DNA of 64,000 nucleotides. It comes from Streptomyces venezuelae. Its GTDB lineage: Bacteria; Actinomycetota; Actinomycetes; Streptomycetales; Streptomycetaceae. The notes beneath the pieces are model-generated. The model did not search any database, was not told the origin of the DNA, and worked only from the letters and a program-made list of their open reading frames with translations. Positions 16,042-24,021 of this stretch are shown here, piece after piece. The DNA is taken from contig NZ_CP029190.1 of assembly GCF_008642295.1 (NCBI RefSeq), forward strand, positions 1,922,001-1,986,000, read 5' to 3'. Every line of letters begins with the position of its first letter. Positions within the stretch are counted from its first letter, which is position 1. The translations under genes and the position numbers were made by a program.

Positions 16042-19000
16042 TCATGGCGCCTCCGGCAGGTCGCCGTCACCGGGACCGGGCAGGGGGCTGGTCGGGTCGT
16101 CGTAGAGCAGGGCGAGGCCGTCGGACCAGTGCGCGTTCACGTCGCCGCGAACCAGCCGGGAGCGGAGTGAGGCGAGGGCGGCGGGGAGGTCCTCGGTGCT
16201 GCGGGCGCCCACCAGCTGGTTGACGCCTTCCCGGAACTCGGCGTCCAAGAAGCCCGGGGCGAGCGGCCGGCGCCGCCAGAGGACGACCGGGTGGCCGGCG
16301 ACGATCAGGTCGTGCAGCACCTCGGAGGTGGCGCCGCCGCCGGACAGGACCGGGACGGCGGAGGGCGGCAGGACCTGCAACTCGGTGCGCACTTCGCCGT
16401 CCAGGATCACCGGGACCGGTGGGCCGCCGTGGAGAAAGCGCCAGCGCGTTCGGCGCTGCTCGTTGATGGCGAGGCCCCCGGCGGTCGGGCCGCCCACGAG
16501 GCGGGTGACGATCGGGCGCTCGGCGCCCAGCATAAGGCCGCCGCGGGCGCCGAGGCGCCAGCGTTCGACGTCGAGGTCCGGCAACAGATCGGAGGGCAGC
16601 GCGAGCTGCAGTGGGGCGGCATAGCCGGTCCTGTCGCAGCGCTCCAGCGTCTCGGCGAGTGGCCGGGCCAGCAGACCCGGCAGGGCTTCGGGTGCGGCAC
16701 CCTCCTCGTCGGCATGCATGGGGGTCACCTCGCTGTCGTCCCACACGATGGCGATCCGCCAGCCGTGCCGGCCGCTGTCATCGGCGGGGAAGATCTCCAG
16801 TAGTACCTCCGGCCCGGTCCGGTCGGAGGAGGTTCGCCGCGCGGAGGCATTGCCGCCGGCGCGCCGCCGCATACCGAGCAACTCGGTGCGCCCGGCGATG
16901 TGGGTGGTGCGGCCGAGCAGGGTGTGCACGTCGGTCCAGGTGGTGCCGGGTTCGTGGGCGGCGGAGTTGCGATCGGCGTGGTACAGATCGTGGGCGGTGA
17001 ACAGCTGCTGGTACAGGTCCTCCTGCGGGTCCACGGTGACCGGCAGGTGCCGCAGTTCCTGGATCGGCACGGCAGTACGCACGTTCTGCCCGGAGATGCC
17101 CCTGAGCACCCCGATGACCTCGCCGTGGCCGAGGTCCACCACCGGGCCGCCGGACATGCCCGGCAGGATGGTGGGTCCGCCCACCAGCCTGAGCAGCCGT
17201 TCGTCGTCCGGTCCGTCGAACACTCCGTCGTTGGTGCAGCGGAAGCTGTGGAGCCGGGCCTCGCCGTCCACCATGCTCCAGCCGAAGCACACGGTCGGCC
17301 CACCGAGGACGACACTGCCGGGAGGACGTTCGGTGACCCAGACGCAGGGATGGTCGACCTCATCGAGCACCCGGATCAGCGCCAGGTCGGGCTCCGGCCC
17401 GCTGCCGGTTCGGGGGCGGTTGTCGAGCCCGGCCCACTCGACGACGCCGCTGAGCAACTGGTCGCCGTAGCCGATCCGCACCCTGTGAAGTCCGGCGCCC
17501 GTCGCGTGGAGCGAGTAGGCCGGGAGGACATGGGCGCTGGTCAGCACCCGGTTGGGCGAGACGAAGAAGCCACTGCCCACCATGCCGTCCACGCGCTCCG
17601 CACTGTGGACGCGGACGGTCGCCGCGGCTGCGAGGCGGCTGATCAGCTCTACGGGGTCCCTGCGGTCGGTCGGCGGCGACGCCGTCAGCCGGCCGCGGAC
17701 CGTCGGCCCGTCCGCTGCCTCGGCCAGTGCCTCCGCCACGGACTTGTACTCGTGGCCGGCCCCCGCCAGAACCTTGGCGGCGACCCGGGCGAAGGGCCGG
17801 CTGTCCTGCGGGAGCCGCCAGCCCTCGGAAGACCCTGGAGCCGGGATGAGGGCCCGGAAGTCGAGGGTGCCGCCGAGGCGCCGGGCGACCCGGCCGGAGA
17901 CACGGCTGACAACGTCCAGGACCCGCAGCGACTCACGCCGGGTCAGGGTGTCCAGCAGGGCCTCGCGGACGCCGGGCCGGAACTCGTACAGCGTCAGGTC
18001 CGGGTCGCTGTCCGATCCGGGCTGGTCCGGAACCTGGACGAGCAGCCCGGACAGGAAGAACTCGGCGAGATGGGCGGTGCCCGACCGGGGCATCATGGCC
18101 CGTTGGACCAGGCGCATCACCGGGAGCACGAGGGGCACCGCCGCCAGATAGCCGGCCAGCTCGAACGCCCCGGCCGACGCCTCGCCGCGGAAGCCCTCGA
18201 CGAGCGCCGCCGGGTCGGCGGCTGCCGGGTCAGGGGCTGCCGGGTCGTGGTCCGAGCCCGGGAGCAGGGGCGGGAGCGGGAGCGGTTCGGCGCCGGCCCG
18301 GAGGGCCATCATCGGAATCCAGTCGCCCGCCTGCCCGGCGACCAGGCGGGCCCAGGGGGCCAGCCAGTCCGGGCGCAGTTCCAGTACCGGCACCCAGCGC
18401 TGGTGCCGGATCGGCCCCCGGGCAGCCCGCCGGTGCGGTGTCTGGGGGCGGAACAGCGCCGTTGCCCGGCCCGGTGCGCCGGAGCGGGCGAGGACGTGCT
18501 CCGGAACGAGGGCCGTACGGTGCCACAGGCTGTGCGGCAGGACCTGGAGGACGGCCACCGGCCGGGTGCGCGACCAGCGGTCGACCGCCTCCATGAGCTC
18601 CGGGCTGCGCCACAGCGGCCCCACCCCGTCGGTGAGCAGCAGGAGCAGTCGCCTGCCCGTGGGATCGGCGAGTTGCCGGGGCGGGAAGGCCCGCTGCGGC
18701 CTGCCGCGGGACGTGCGGTGGAACGGTTCCGGCCTCGGCCGGGGGGCGCCGGTGTCGAGCGACCAGGTGTCCGTCACCCGGAAGGCGCCGTGCGCCTCGA
18801 ACAGTGTCTGTAGTTCGGTGGCCAGTTGCTGCCACATGGCCATCGATGGACCGGTGTCGACGACGAGGTCGACCGCGAACCGGCGTTCGGTGGGCGTCTT
18901 CCAGGCGGGCAGGAACATCAGGCTCTCGCCGCTTGCCCTGGCTGTCGCCTCCTCGTCCAGCAGAGGGGTGCCCGGACCGGGCGCGCGCTGCTTGAGCGGT

Positions 19001-19386
19001 CGCAGTGCCCGGGATATCGCCAGGGGGTCGGTCAGCACGCTCTCCCGGCCCACCCGCACCGGCGCGGCCCCGGCACCCCGCGGCCCCGGTACGGCATCCC
19101 CGGGCGGCTCTTGCAGTGCGGCAGCCGTCGGCGCCGTCACCGCATGCAGCGGCGTCTGCGGACGCGGGCCGGGGGTGCGGGCCGGCTGTCCCGTTTCCGT
19201 ATCCGGTCCGGTGGAGCCGGCGGCCCCGGCCCCGGCTCCGGCTCCGGATCCGGCCTCCGGTTCGCGTGCCGGTGACGACCGTCCGAGGAAACGGGCCAGC
19301 CAGAGCGCGTCCGCCAGGTCCACGACGGACGGACCGTCGTCGTCCGCCGGCAGCCGGTACGGGCTCCGGCCCGCTTCCCCTGCCAC
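16042..19386 (-). CDS. vWA-trypsin-VMAP-C conflict-system protein (SAV_2336-like)
   Basis: A 1114-residue multidomain protein, last gene of the conflict operon. Residues ~40-110 are low complexity. A vWA-like domain (~155-365) has VDLVVDTGPSM in place of the MIDAS DxSxS (D177, S181; central position Gly) and LLLLLTDG (D253). A helical region follows. A trypsin-fold protease (~580-785) has a complete triad: LTSAH (H619), PDLALIRV (D667) and PGMSGGPVVD (S745). The C-terminal ~250 residues match the end of the neighbouring VMAP protein, including VLWRRR and LALLYDDP. In vWA-MoxR-VMAP systems the vWA protein is thought to be the MoxR client; here it also carries its own effector-like protease. 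It starts 3 bp after the MoxR stop. Confidence 0.88.
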   Translation of the reverse strand: MAGEAGRSPYRLPADDDGPSVVDLADALWLARFLGRSSPAREPEAGSGAGAGAGAAGSTGPDTETGQPARTPGPRPQTPLHAVTAPTAAALQEPPGDAVPGPRGAGAAPVRVGRESVLTDPLAISRALRPLKQRAPGPGTPLLDEEATARASGESLMFLPAWKTPTERRFAVDLVVDTGPSMAMWQQLATELQTLFEAHGAFRVTDTWSLDTGAPRPRPEPFHRTSRGRPQRAFPPRQLADPTGRRLLLLLTDGVGPLWRSPELMEAVDRWSRTRPVAVLQVLPHSLWHRTALVPEHVLARSGAPGRATALFRPQTPHRRAARGPIRHQRWVPVLELRPDWLAPWARLVAGQAGDWIPMMALRAGAEPLPLPPLLPGSDHDPAAPDPAAADPAALVEGFRGEASAGAFELAGYLAAVPLVLPVMRLVQRAMMPRSGTAHLAEFFLSGLLVQVPDQPGSDSDPDLTLYEFRPGVREALLDTLTRRESLRVLDVVSRVSGRVARRLGGTLDFRALIPAPGSSEGWRLPQDSRPFARVAAKVLAGAGHEYKSVAEALAEAADGPTVRGRLTASPPTDRRDPVELISRLAAAATVRVHSAERVDGMVGSGFFVSPNRVLTSAHVLPAYSLHATGAGLHRVRIGYGDQLLSGVVEWAGLDNRPRTGSGPEPDLALIRVLDEVDHPCVWVTERPPGSVVLGGPTVCFGWSMVDGEARLHSFRCTNDGVFDGPDDERLLRLVGGPTILPGMSGGPVVDLGHGEVIGVLRGISGQNVRTAVPIQELRHLPVTVDPQEDLYQQLFTAHDLYHADRNSAAHEPGTTWTDVHTLLGRTTHIAGRTELLGMRRRAGGNASARRTSSDRTGPEVLLEIFPADDSGRHGWRIAIVWDDSEVTPMHADEEGAAPEALPGLLARPLAETLERCDRTGYAAPLQLALPSDLLPDLDVERWRLGARGGLMLGAERPIVTRLVGGPTAGGLAINEQRRTRWRFLHGGPPVPVILDGEVRTELQVLPPSAVPVLSGGGATSEVLHDLIVAGHPVVLWRRRPLAPGFLDAEFREGVNQLVGARSTEDLPAALASLRSRLVRGDVNAHWSDGLALLYDDPTSPLPGPGDGDLPEAP

Positions 19387-19389
19387 CGG

Positions 19390-20469
19390 TCAGCCCTCGT
19401 TGAGCGGACGCAGCAGGTGGTCGACGATCAGACCGCGCTCCTCGGGGTCGGCCCAGAGCTGCTGGGCCAGAAGTGCCGCGTTGAGCAACTGGTCGTTGGC
19501 GAGTTCGGCGCCTTCGTCGTCCTGCTTGCGGAGGAACTCGCCGACGAGCTTCTCGTAGGCGGCTGTCGCTGGGGCGTCGGAGGGCGGCAGAAGGGCGTCC
19601 AGCAACCGGGCCAGCTTGTGCCGGTCCGGTCGGTGGATCTCCAGACGGATACAGCGCCGAAGGAAGGCAGGCGGGAACTCCCGTTCCCCGTTGCTGGTCA
19701 TGACCACCAGGGGGAACTCGTGGCAGCGGACCCGGCCGCCGGTCAGCTCCACCCGTTCCTCGTCGTCCGCGGTCATCACGGTGGCGGTGGGCCGGCGCAG
19801 GCGGGCGAGTTCACGGACGGTGAACTCACCTTCCTCGAACACGTGGAGGAGATCGTTGGGGAAGTCCGCATCGCTCTTGTCGATCTCGTCGATGAGCAGG
19901 ACGCGCGGGATCCGCCACGGCAACAGGGCGGTGCCCAGCGGGCCCAGCCGCAGGTAGTGTCCGATCTCGGGCGGTTCCGTCTCCTGCCCGCGCCCGAGCA
20001 GCCCGCTGTCCTGCAGGCGTCCGACGGCGTCGTACTCGTACTGCCCGTTCTGCAGGGTGGTGCGGCTGGTGACGGACCAGCGGAGCACCGGACCGAGCCC
20101 CAGTTCCCCGGCGATGCTGTAGGGCAGTGTCGACTTGCCGACTCCCGGCGGTCCGGTCACCAGCAGCGGCCGGCGCAGCAGCAGCGCCATGTTCACCAGG
20201 TGGATCTCCTTGCGTTCCGCCTGGTAGCGGAAGGTGCGCAGGTTCCGGCCCCGGCGGCTGTGCCGGCCGGCCACGGAGGTCGGGGCCGGAGGGTCGAGCA
20301 GGTCCGTGCGCTCCGTTCCGTCGGAGAACGACCGCCAGGACGGCGCCTTGGGCAGCCGCCGGATGCCGTTGTGCGGCTCGGGGGAGCAACGGTAGATCCA
20401 CCAGTCGGGTTCGGCGGCGCAGGGTTCGGCGTCGGCTTCGGCGTCGCAGGGTTCGGCGTCGGCGGTCAT
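19390..20469 (-). CDS. MoxR-type AAA+ ATPase of the conflict operon
   Basis: A 359-residue AAA+ ATPase. The first ~20 residues are a DAEPC/AEAD repeat, followed by a ~60-residue lead (WWIYRCSPEPHNGIRRLP). The core (~80-310) has Walker A GPPGVGKST (106-114), Walker B RVLLIDEIDKSD (189-200), sensor 1 VVMTSNGEREF, and PPAFLRRC with the arginine finger. This is the MoxR pattern in which the ATPase acts as a chaperone on a vWA partner, encoded immediately downstream. The start overlaps the VMAP stop by four bases. ATP-driven remodelling would gate the effector, by analogy with known ternary systems. Confidence 0.9.
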   Translation of the reverse strand: MTADAEPCDAEADAEPCAAEPDWWIYRCSPEPHNGIRRLPKAPSWRSFSDGTERTDLLDPPAPTSVAGRHSRRGRNLRTFRYQAERKEIHLVNMALLLRRPLLVTGPPGVGKSTLPYSIAGELGLGPVLRWSVTSRTTLQNGQYEYDAVGRLQDSGLLGRGQETEPPEIGHYLRLGPLGTALLPWRIPRVLLIDEIDKSDADFPNDLLHVFEEGEFTVRELARLRRPTATVMTADDEERVELTGGRVRCHEFPLVVMTSNGEREFPPAFLRRCIRLEIHRPDRHKLARLLDALLPPSDAPATAAYEKLVGEFLRKQDDEGAELANDQLLNAALLAQQLWADPEERGLIVDHLLRPLNEG

Positions 20470-22073
20470 GCTTTGCCCTCCGGTGCAGGAGCGGTCAGGA
20501 CGGATTCCGGGGGGACGCAGTGCGGATCGTCCCAGAGCAGCGTCAGGTGGTTGTGCATGTCCGCGGCGTCGTCACGGGACGCGCTGCGCCGCCACAGCCT
20601 CAGGACGGCCGGCAGATCGGCGAAGCGCTGCCGCGCCGGCTCCCGGAGCCGCTCGGCGAGCTCGGCCGGGTTGCCGCCGTCGCGCCGCCACACCATGAAC
20701 GGGACTCCCTCGCACACGGCTTCCCTGAGGGCACCCGCGCGGCGGGGGTCGCGATGGTCGTAGGCGAACGCCAGGGCAAGCCCGGCACTGTCCGGACGGG
20801 TGTCGAGCCAGGCCCTGACCTCCCCCTCGCGGCCCCGCAGCCGGAGGATGTCGGCGCCGTGCCCTCCCCCGTCCAGCGAGGCGGTGGCCTCCAGGGCCAG
20901 CCAGCCGACCCCCTGTTCGGGCGGTCCCGGCGCATCCGGGTGGTTGAACGCCTGCCAGCGGCGCTGCCAGTCCCGGTGCCAGGACTGCTGCCGCATCCGG
21001 TCCAGCGACCGTATGACCACGGGGTACTTGTGGCCCAGCAGGTATCCCTGGGTGTCGGTCAGCCACCGCTCGACCGGGTGGTCGAGCAGTGACCACGGCA
21101 GCAGGAACTCCACCCGGACCGAGTGCGCCCGGTCCAGGCGGGCCGCGAGGTCCTCCCACTGGATCAGGCAGGTGTGCCCGAGTTGCTGGAGGTCACCGAG
21201 GGAGTAGGGCTGTTCGGCCTCCCGCTTGCGCGGCCGGCGCAGGCCGTCGTCGGTCCAGTCGAAGAGGGTGGCGTCCACTTCGTACTCCTGCTTGCCGGGA
21301 GAGGTCTCGCTCAGCCGGATCTGGAGGACACGGCGGCCGGGCGGGTGGGGCACCCGGCCGGCTGCCGGCCGGCAGCGGGCGGCCAGGGCGTTCCGTACGT
21401 CCACCGCGAGCCCCAGTTCACGGCCGGCCAGGACGAGATGGCTGCGCAGCAGCTCCGCCGGTTCTCCGGGCAGGGCTGCGGCCAGCTCGGCCAGGAACCG
21501 CAGGACCAGCGGACCTTCGGCGGCGGCTCTGCCCCCGGCCGGCTCCCGTGCGTCGTTCAGCCGCAGCAGCATCCCCGACACGGTCTCGGAACCTCGCAGA
21601 CCGGAGGGCTCCCCCGGCAGGAGGGCCCGGTCCAGTGCACCGCTCGCCACGGCCGGCGGCACGATGGCCCTCAACGCGTCGAGTTCCGCGGCCACCGCCC
21701 GCAGCCGGGACCGGGGAAGCCGTCCCGACGGGGCCAGTTCCTCGACCAGCTCGTCGAGTTCGGCCATGGCCGCTTCCTCGCTGCGCAGATACCCCAGGGT
21801 GTCCGCGAGGGCCCGCAGTGCCCGCTCGGGGTCCTGGTGCCGGTCCATGACATCGACCAGGGCTGCGATCTGGCTGCGCGGATCGTTGTAGGCAGGCACG
21901 GGGAACGGGCCGGGTCCCTCGCCGAGCTGTCTGCCCATCAGGACTCTCACCTGCCGGAAGACCTGCGGGTCGTCCAGGTCGGAGAAGGCTCCCAGCGTGG
22001 TGCGGAGCCGTTCCACGTCCTGCACGCTCCAGCCGGGCGCCTCCCCGTCCGGCATCCCGGCAGCCTGCGTCAC
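20466..22073 (-). CDS. VMAP protein: N-terminal adaptor (EAD-like) plus VMAP-C
   Basis: A 535-residue soluble protein. Residues ~19-112 are a helical domain (FSDLDDPQVFRQVRVLM ... DPRSQIAALVDVMDRHQ) that aligns with the C-terminus of the upstream hydrolase, so it is probably a homotypic effector-associated adaptor. Residues ~120-240 are a helical middle region. Residues ~246-525 match the C-terminal domain of the vWA-protease protein: LLPWSLLDHPVERWL, VPFMVWRRD and the terminal LTLLWDDP. VMAPs are inferred to scaffold the vWA-MoxR pair to an effector. The GTG start overlaps the hydrolase stop by four bases; an in-frame ATG six codons later is the alternative. Confidence 0.85.
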   Translation of the reverse strand: MTQAAGMPDGEAPGWSVQDVERLRTTLGAFSDLDDPQVFRQVRVLMGRQLGEGPGPFPVPAYNDPRSQIAALVDVMDRHQDPERALRALADTLGYLRSEEAAMAELDELVEELAPSGRLPRSRLRAVAAELDALRAIVPPAVASGALDRALLPGEPSGLRGSETVSGMLLRLNDAREPAGGRAAAEGPLVLRFLAELAAALPGEPAELLRSHLVLAGRELGLAVDVRNALAARCRPAAGRVPHPPGRRVLQIRLSETSPGKQEYEVDATLFDWTDDGLRRPRKREAEQPYSLGDLQQLGHTCLIQWEDLAARLDRAHSVRVEFLLPWSLLDHPVERWLTDTQGYLLGHKYPVVIRSLDRMRQQSWHRDWQRRWQAFNHPDAPGPPEQGVGWLALEATASLDGGGHGADILRLRGREGEVRAWLDTRPDSAGLALAFAYDHRDPRRAGALREAVCEGVPFMVWRRDGGNPAELAERLREPARQRFADLPAVLRLWRRSASRDDAADMHNHLTLLWDDPHCVPPESVLTAPAPEGKA

Positions 22074-23200
22074 CGGAGGTGTGCGAGCACGGCTCGCAGG
22101 TCGGCCGCGGCGGCGTCTTCGGGACGGAGGGAGGTCACGGCATCACGGAAGGCGGCCAGCGCGGCCGGTGGGTTCCGGTGCGCGTGGCACCGTTCGACGA
22201 TTTCCACCAGGTGGTCCCGCGGGTGCGCCCGGTAGGAGGCGGAGAAACCGGAGCTCGCGGCCAGGGAGTTCCGCATCAGACGGACGATCGTGAGCCGGAA
22301 ACCGGCATCGTCCATATCGGAGACCCGCTCGGCAGCCGCCACGACCTTGAAGGTGTCCGGGAGGGCGGCGGGCGGTCCGGCCGTCGGCTCGGCATCGGCC
22401 CTCGGCTCGGCACCGGGCTCGGGCTCGGGCTCGGGCTGCGGTTCGGCACCGGATTCGGTCTGTGGCTCGGCACGGGGTTCGGTGCCCGCGGCAGTGAGCA
22501 GGATCAGGCGGCGGAGCGTCGTGTACGTCCGGTGGTCGGGGGCCGTCGGCCGGGCGATGCCGGAATGGTCCCCGGGCAGTACCGCGGCGTCCGGGAAGAC
22601 ACCGCGCGCAGAGGCCGGCGAAACGATGTTGTCGGTCTCGCCCGCGTAGACGGAGAACGGGATCGGGCAGCTGCTCGCCGTCACCCGGTCGGCGTGGACG
22701 ATGTCGCGGAGGACGGCGCGCTGGGTATCGGTGACCTGCTCGTTGAGCGGGCGCAGCTGATGCTCCTGGACATTGCACCGCAGCAGGCGACGCCGGAGCG
22801 AGAGCGCAATCTCGGAGCCGTTGTTCGGGCAGGCCAGCAGCACCACCCGGGCTATCCGCTGCAGGTCGGAGCCACGGCCCTCGGCGGTCATCCGGGTCAG
22901 GTGGCGCTGGACGATCAGGCCGCCCTGACTGTGCGAGACCAGCATCAGGCGGCCGAAGGCATCCGCCTCGGTGTCGAGGTATTCCTTCAGGCTGTCCGCG
23001 ACCGTGTCGAACGTCGGGATGGCCCGGCGCGGGTCGAACTCCCACAACCGCGTGGAGTAGCGGAAGGCCAGGGTCTCGACGAAGCCGAGACCGGGATCAC
23101 CGGCGATCAGCCGGCGGAGCGGATCCCACATGCCCGGCGACGACTTGAATCCATGTACGAGCACCACGCCCAGCCGCGGTGTTCCCGGTGCTGCCCCCAC
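22070..23200 (-). CDS. Alpha/beta-hydrolase effector with C-terminal adaptor domain
   Basis: A 376-residue protein, first gene of the conflict operon. An alpha/beta-hydrolase domain (residues 1 to ~235) starts RLGVVLVHGFKSSPGMWDPL (oxyanion HG) and has the nucleophile elbow LVSHSQGGL (Ser91), a candidate acid in AGETDN (D190) and a candidate His in PGDHSG (H212), resembling lipase/PGAP1-SERAC1-like esterases. A Pro/Glu/Ala linker (~241-279) joins it to a ~92-residue helical domain (FKVVAAAERVSDMDD onward) that matches the VMAP N-terminus. A lipid or other ester substrate is plausible but not shown. GTG at 23200 has GGAGGGG upstream; 23218 is an alternative. Confidence 0.85.
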   Translation of the reverse strand: MGAAPGTPRLGVVLVHGFKSSPGMWDPLRRLIAGDPGLGFVETLAFRYSTRLWEFDPRRAIPTFDTVADSLKEYLDTEADAFGRLMLVSHSQGGLIVQRHLTRMTAEGRGSDLQRIARVVLLACPNNGSEIALSLRRRLLRCNVQEHQLRPLNEQVTDTQRAVLRDIVHADRVTASSCPIPFSVYAGETDNIVSPASARGVFPDAAVLPGDHSGIARPTAPDHRTYTTLRRLILLTAAGTEPRAEPQTESGAEPQPEPEPEPGAEPRADAEPTAGPPAALPDTFKVVAAAERVSDMDDAGFRLTIVRLMRNSLAASSGFSASYRAHPRDHLVEIVERCHAHRNPPAALAAFRDAVTSLRPEDAAAADLRAVLAHLR

Positions 23201-23300
23201 GCTGCCCCTCCGGCACACGAGCTTCCCTGGACGGCAAAGCTACCGAGGCGTGCCGCCGTACGTGCGGGTTTCCCCGAGAAGCACCGGCTCCGGCTGCCGG

Positions 23301-23951
23301 TCAGGCGTGGTTGACCGGGAGGACGTCCGGGGAGAGGGCGCTCGCGTGGGCCGTGGCCGAGGTCATGCGGCGGCGGTGGTGGCGGCGGCACAGAACCTCG
23401 TAGCCGATCTCCTCCGCCGGGCGGTTCACATCGCCGACGACCACCTGGGCGCCCTCGACGACCATCTCCCCGCCCACCGTACGGGCGTTGTGGGTGGCCC
23501 GGGCGCCGCACCAGCACAGGGCCTCGACCTGGAGCTGTTCGAGGCGGTCGGCCAGCTCGATCAGGCGCTGCGAGCCCGGGAAGAGCTTGGTGCGGAAGTC
23601 CGTGGTGATGCCGAAGGCGAAGACGTCCATGTCCAGGTCGTCGACGATCCGGGCGAGCTGGTCGATCTGCTCCGGCGCGAGGAACTGCGCCTCGTCCACG
23701 ATCACGTAGTCCGCTTTGCCGCCGGCCGACAGCTCCCGGACCAGGTACGCGTACAGGTCCATGCCCTCCGGCGCCTCGATCGCCTCCGTCACCAGGCCGA
23801 GGCGGGAGGAGAGCTTGCCCGCGCCGGCCCGGTCGTCGCGGGTGAAGATCACGCCCTGGAGACCCCGCGCGGCGCGGTTGTGCGCGATCTGGAGCGCCAG
23901 AGTGCTCTTTCCGCAGTCCATCGTTCCGGAGAAGAACACCAGCTCGGGCAT
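23301..23951 (-). CDS. tdk: Thymidine kinase (type II)
   Basis: A 216-residue type II thymidine kinase, phosphorylating thymidine to dTMP for salvage. It shows the P-loop FFSGTMDCGKSTLALQIAH, the DEAQF box in VIVDEAQFL, and a zinc-lasso-like pair CWCG...CRRH. The thymidine-binding lid region FAFGITTDFRTKLFPGSQRL is typical. The C-terminus extends ~20 residues. It lies 70 bp downstream of the phosphodiesterase-like gene in the same direction. Confidence 0.95.
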   Translation of the reverse strand: MPELVFFSGTMDCGKSTLALQIAHNRAARGLQGVIFTRDDRAGAGKLSSRLGLVTEAIEAPEGMDLYAYLVRELSAGGKADYVIVDEAQFLAPEQIDQLARIVDDLDMDVFAFGITTDFRTKLFPGSQRLIELADRLEQLQVEALCWCGARATHNARTVGGEMVVEGAQVVVGDVNRPAEEIGYEVLCRRHHRRRMTSATAHASALSPDVLPVNHA

Positions 23952-24021
23952 GGGAAGTACGGGACCTTTCGGCGGATCGGGAACTCGGAACGGGAGCGGC
24001 GGGCGGCGGGCGGCTGGCGGG

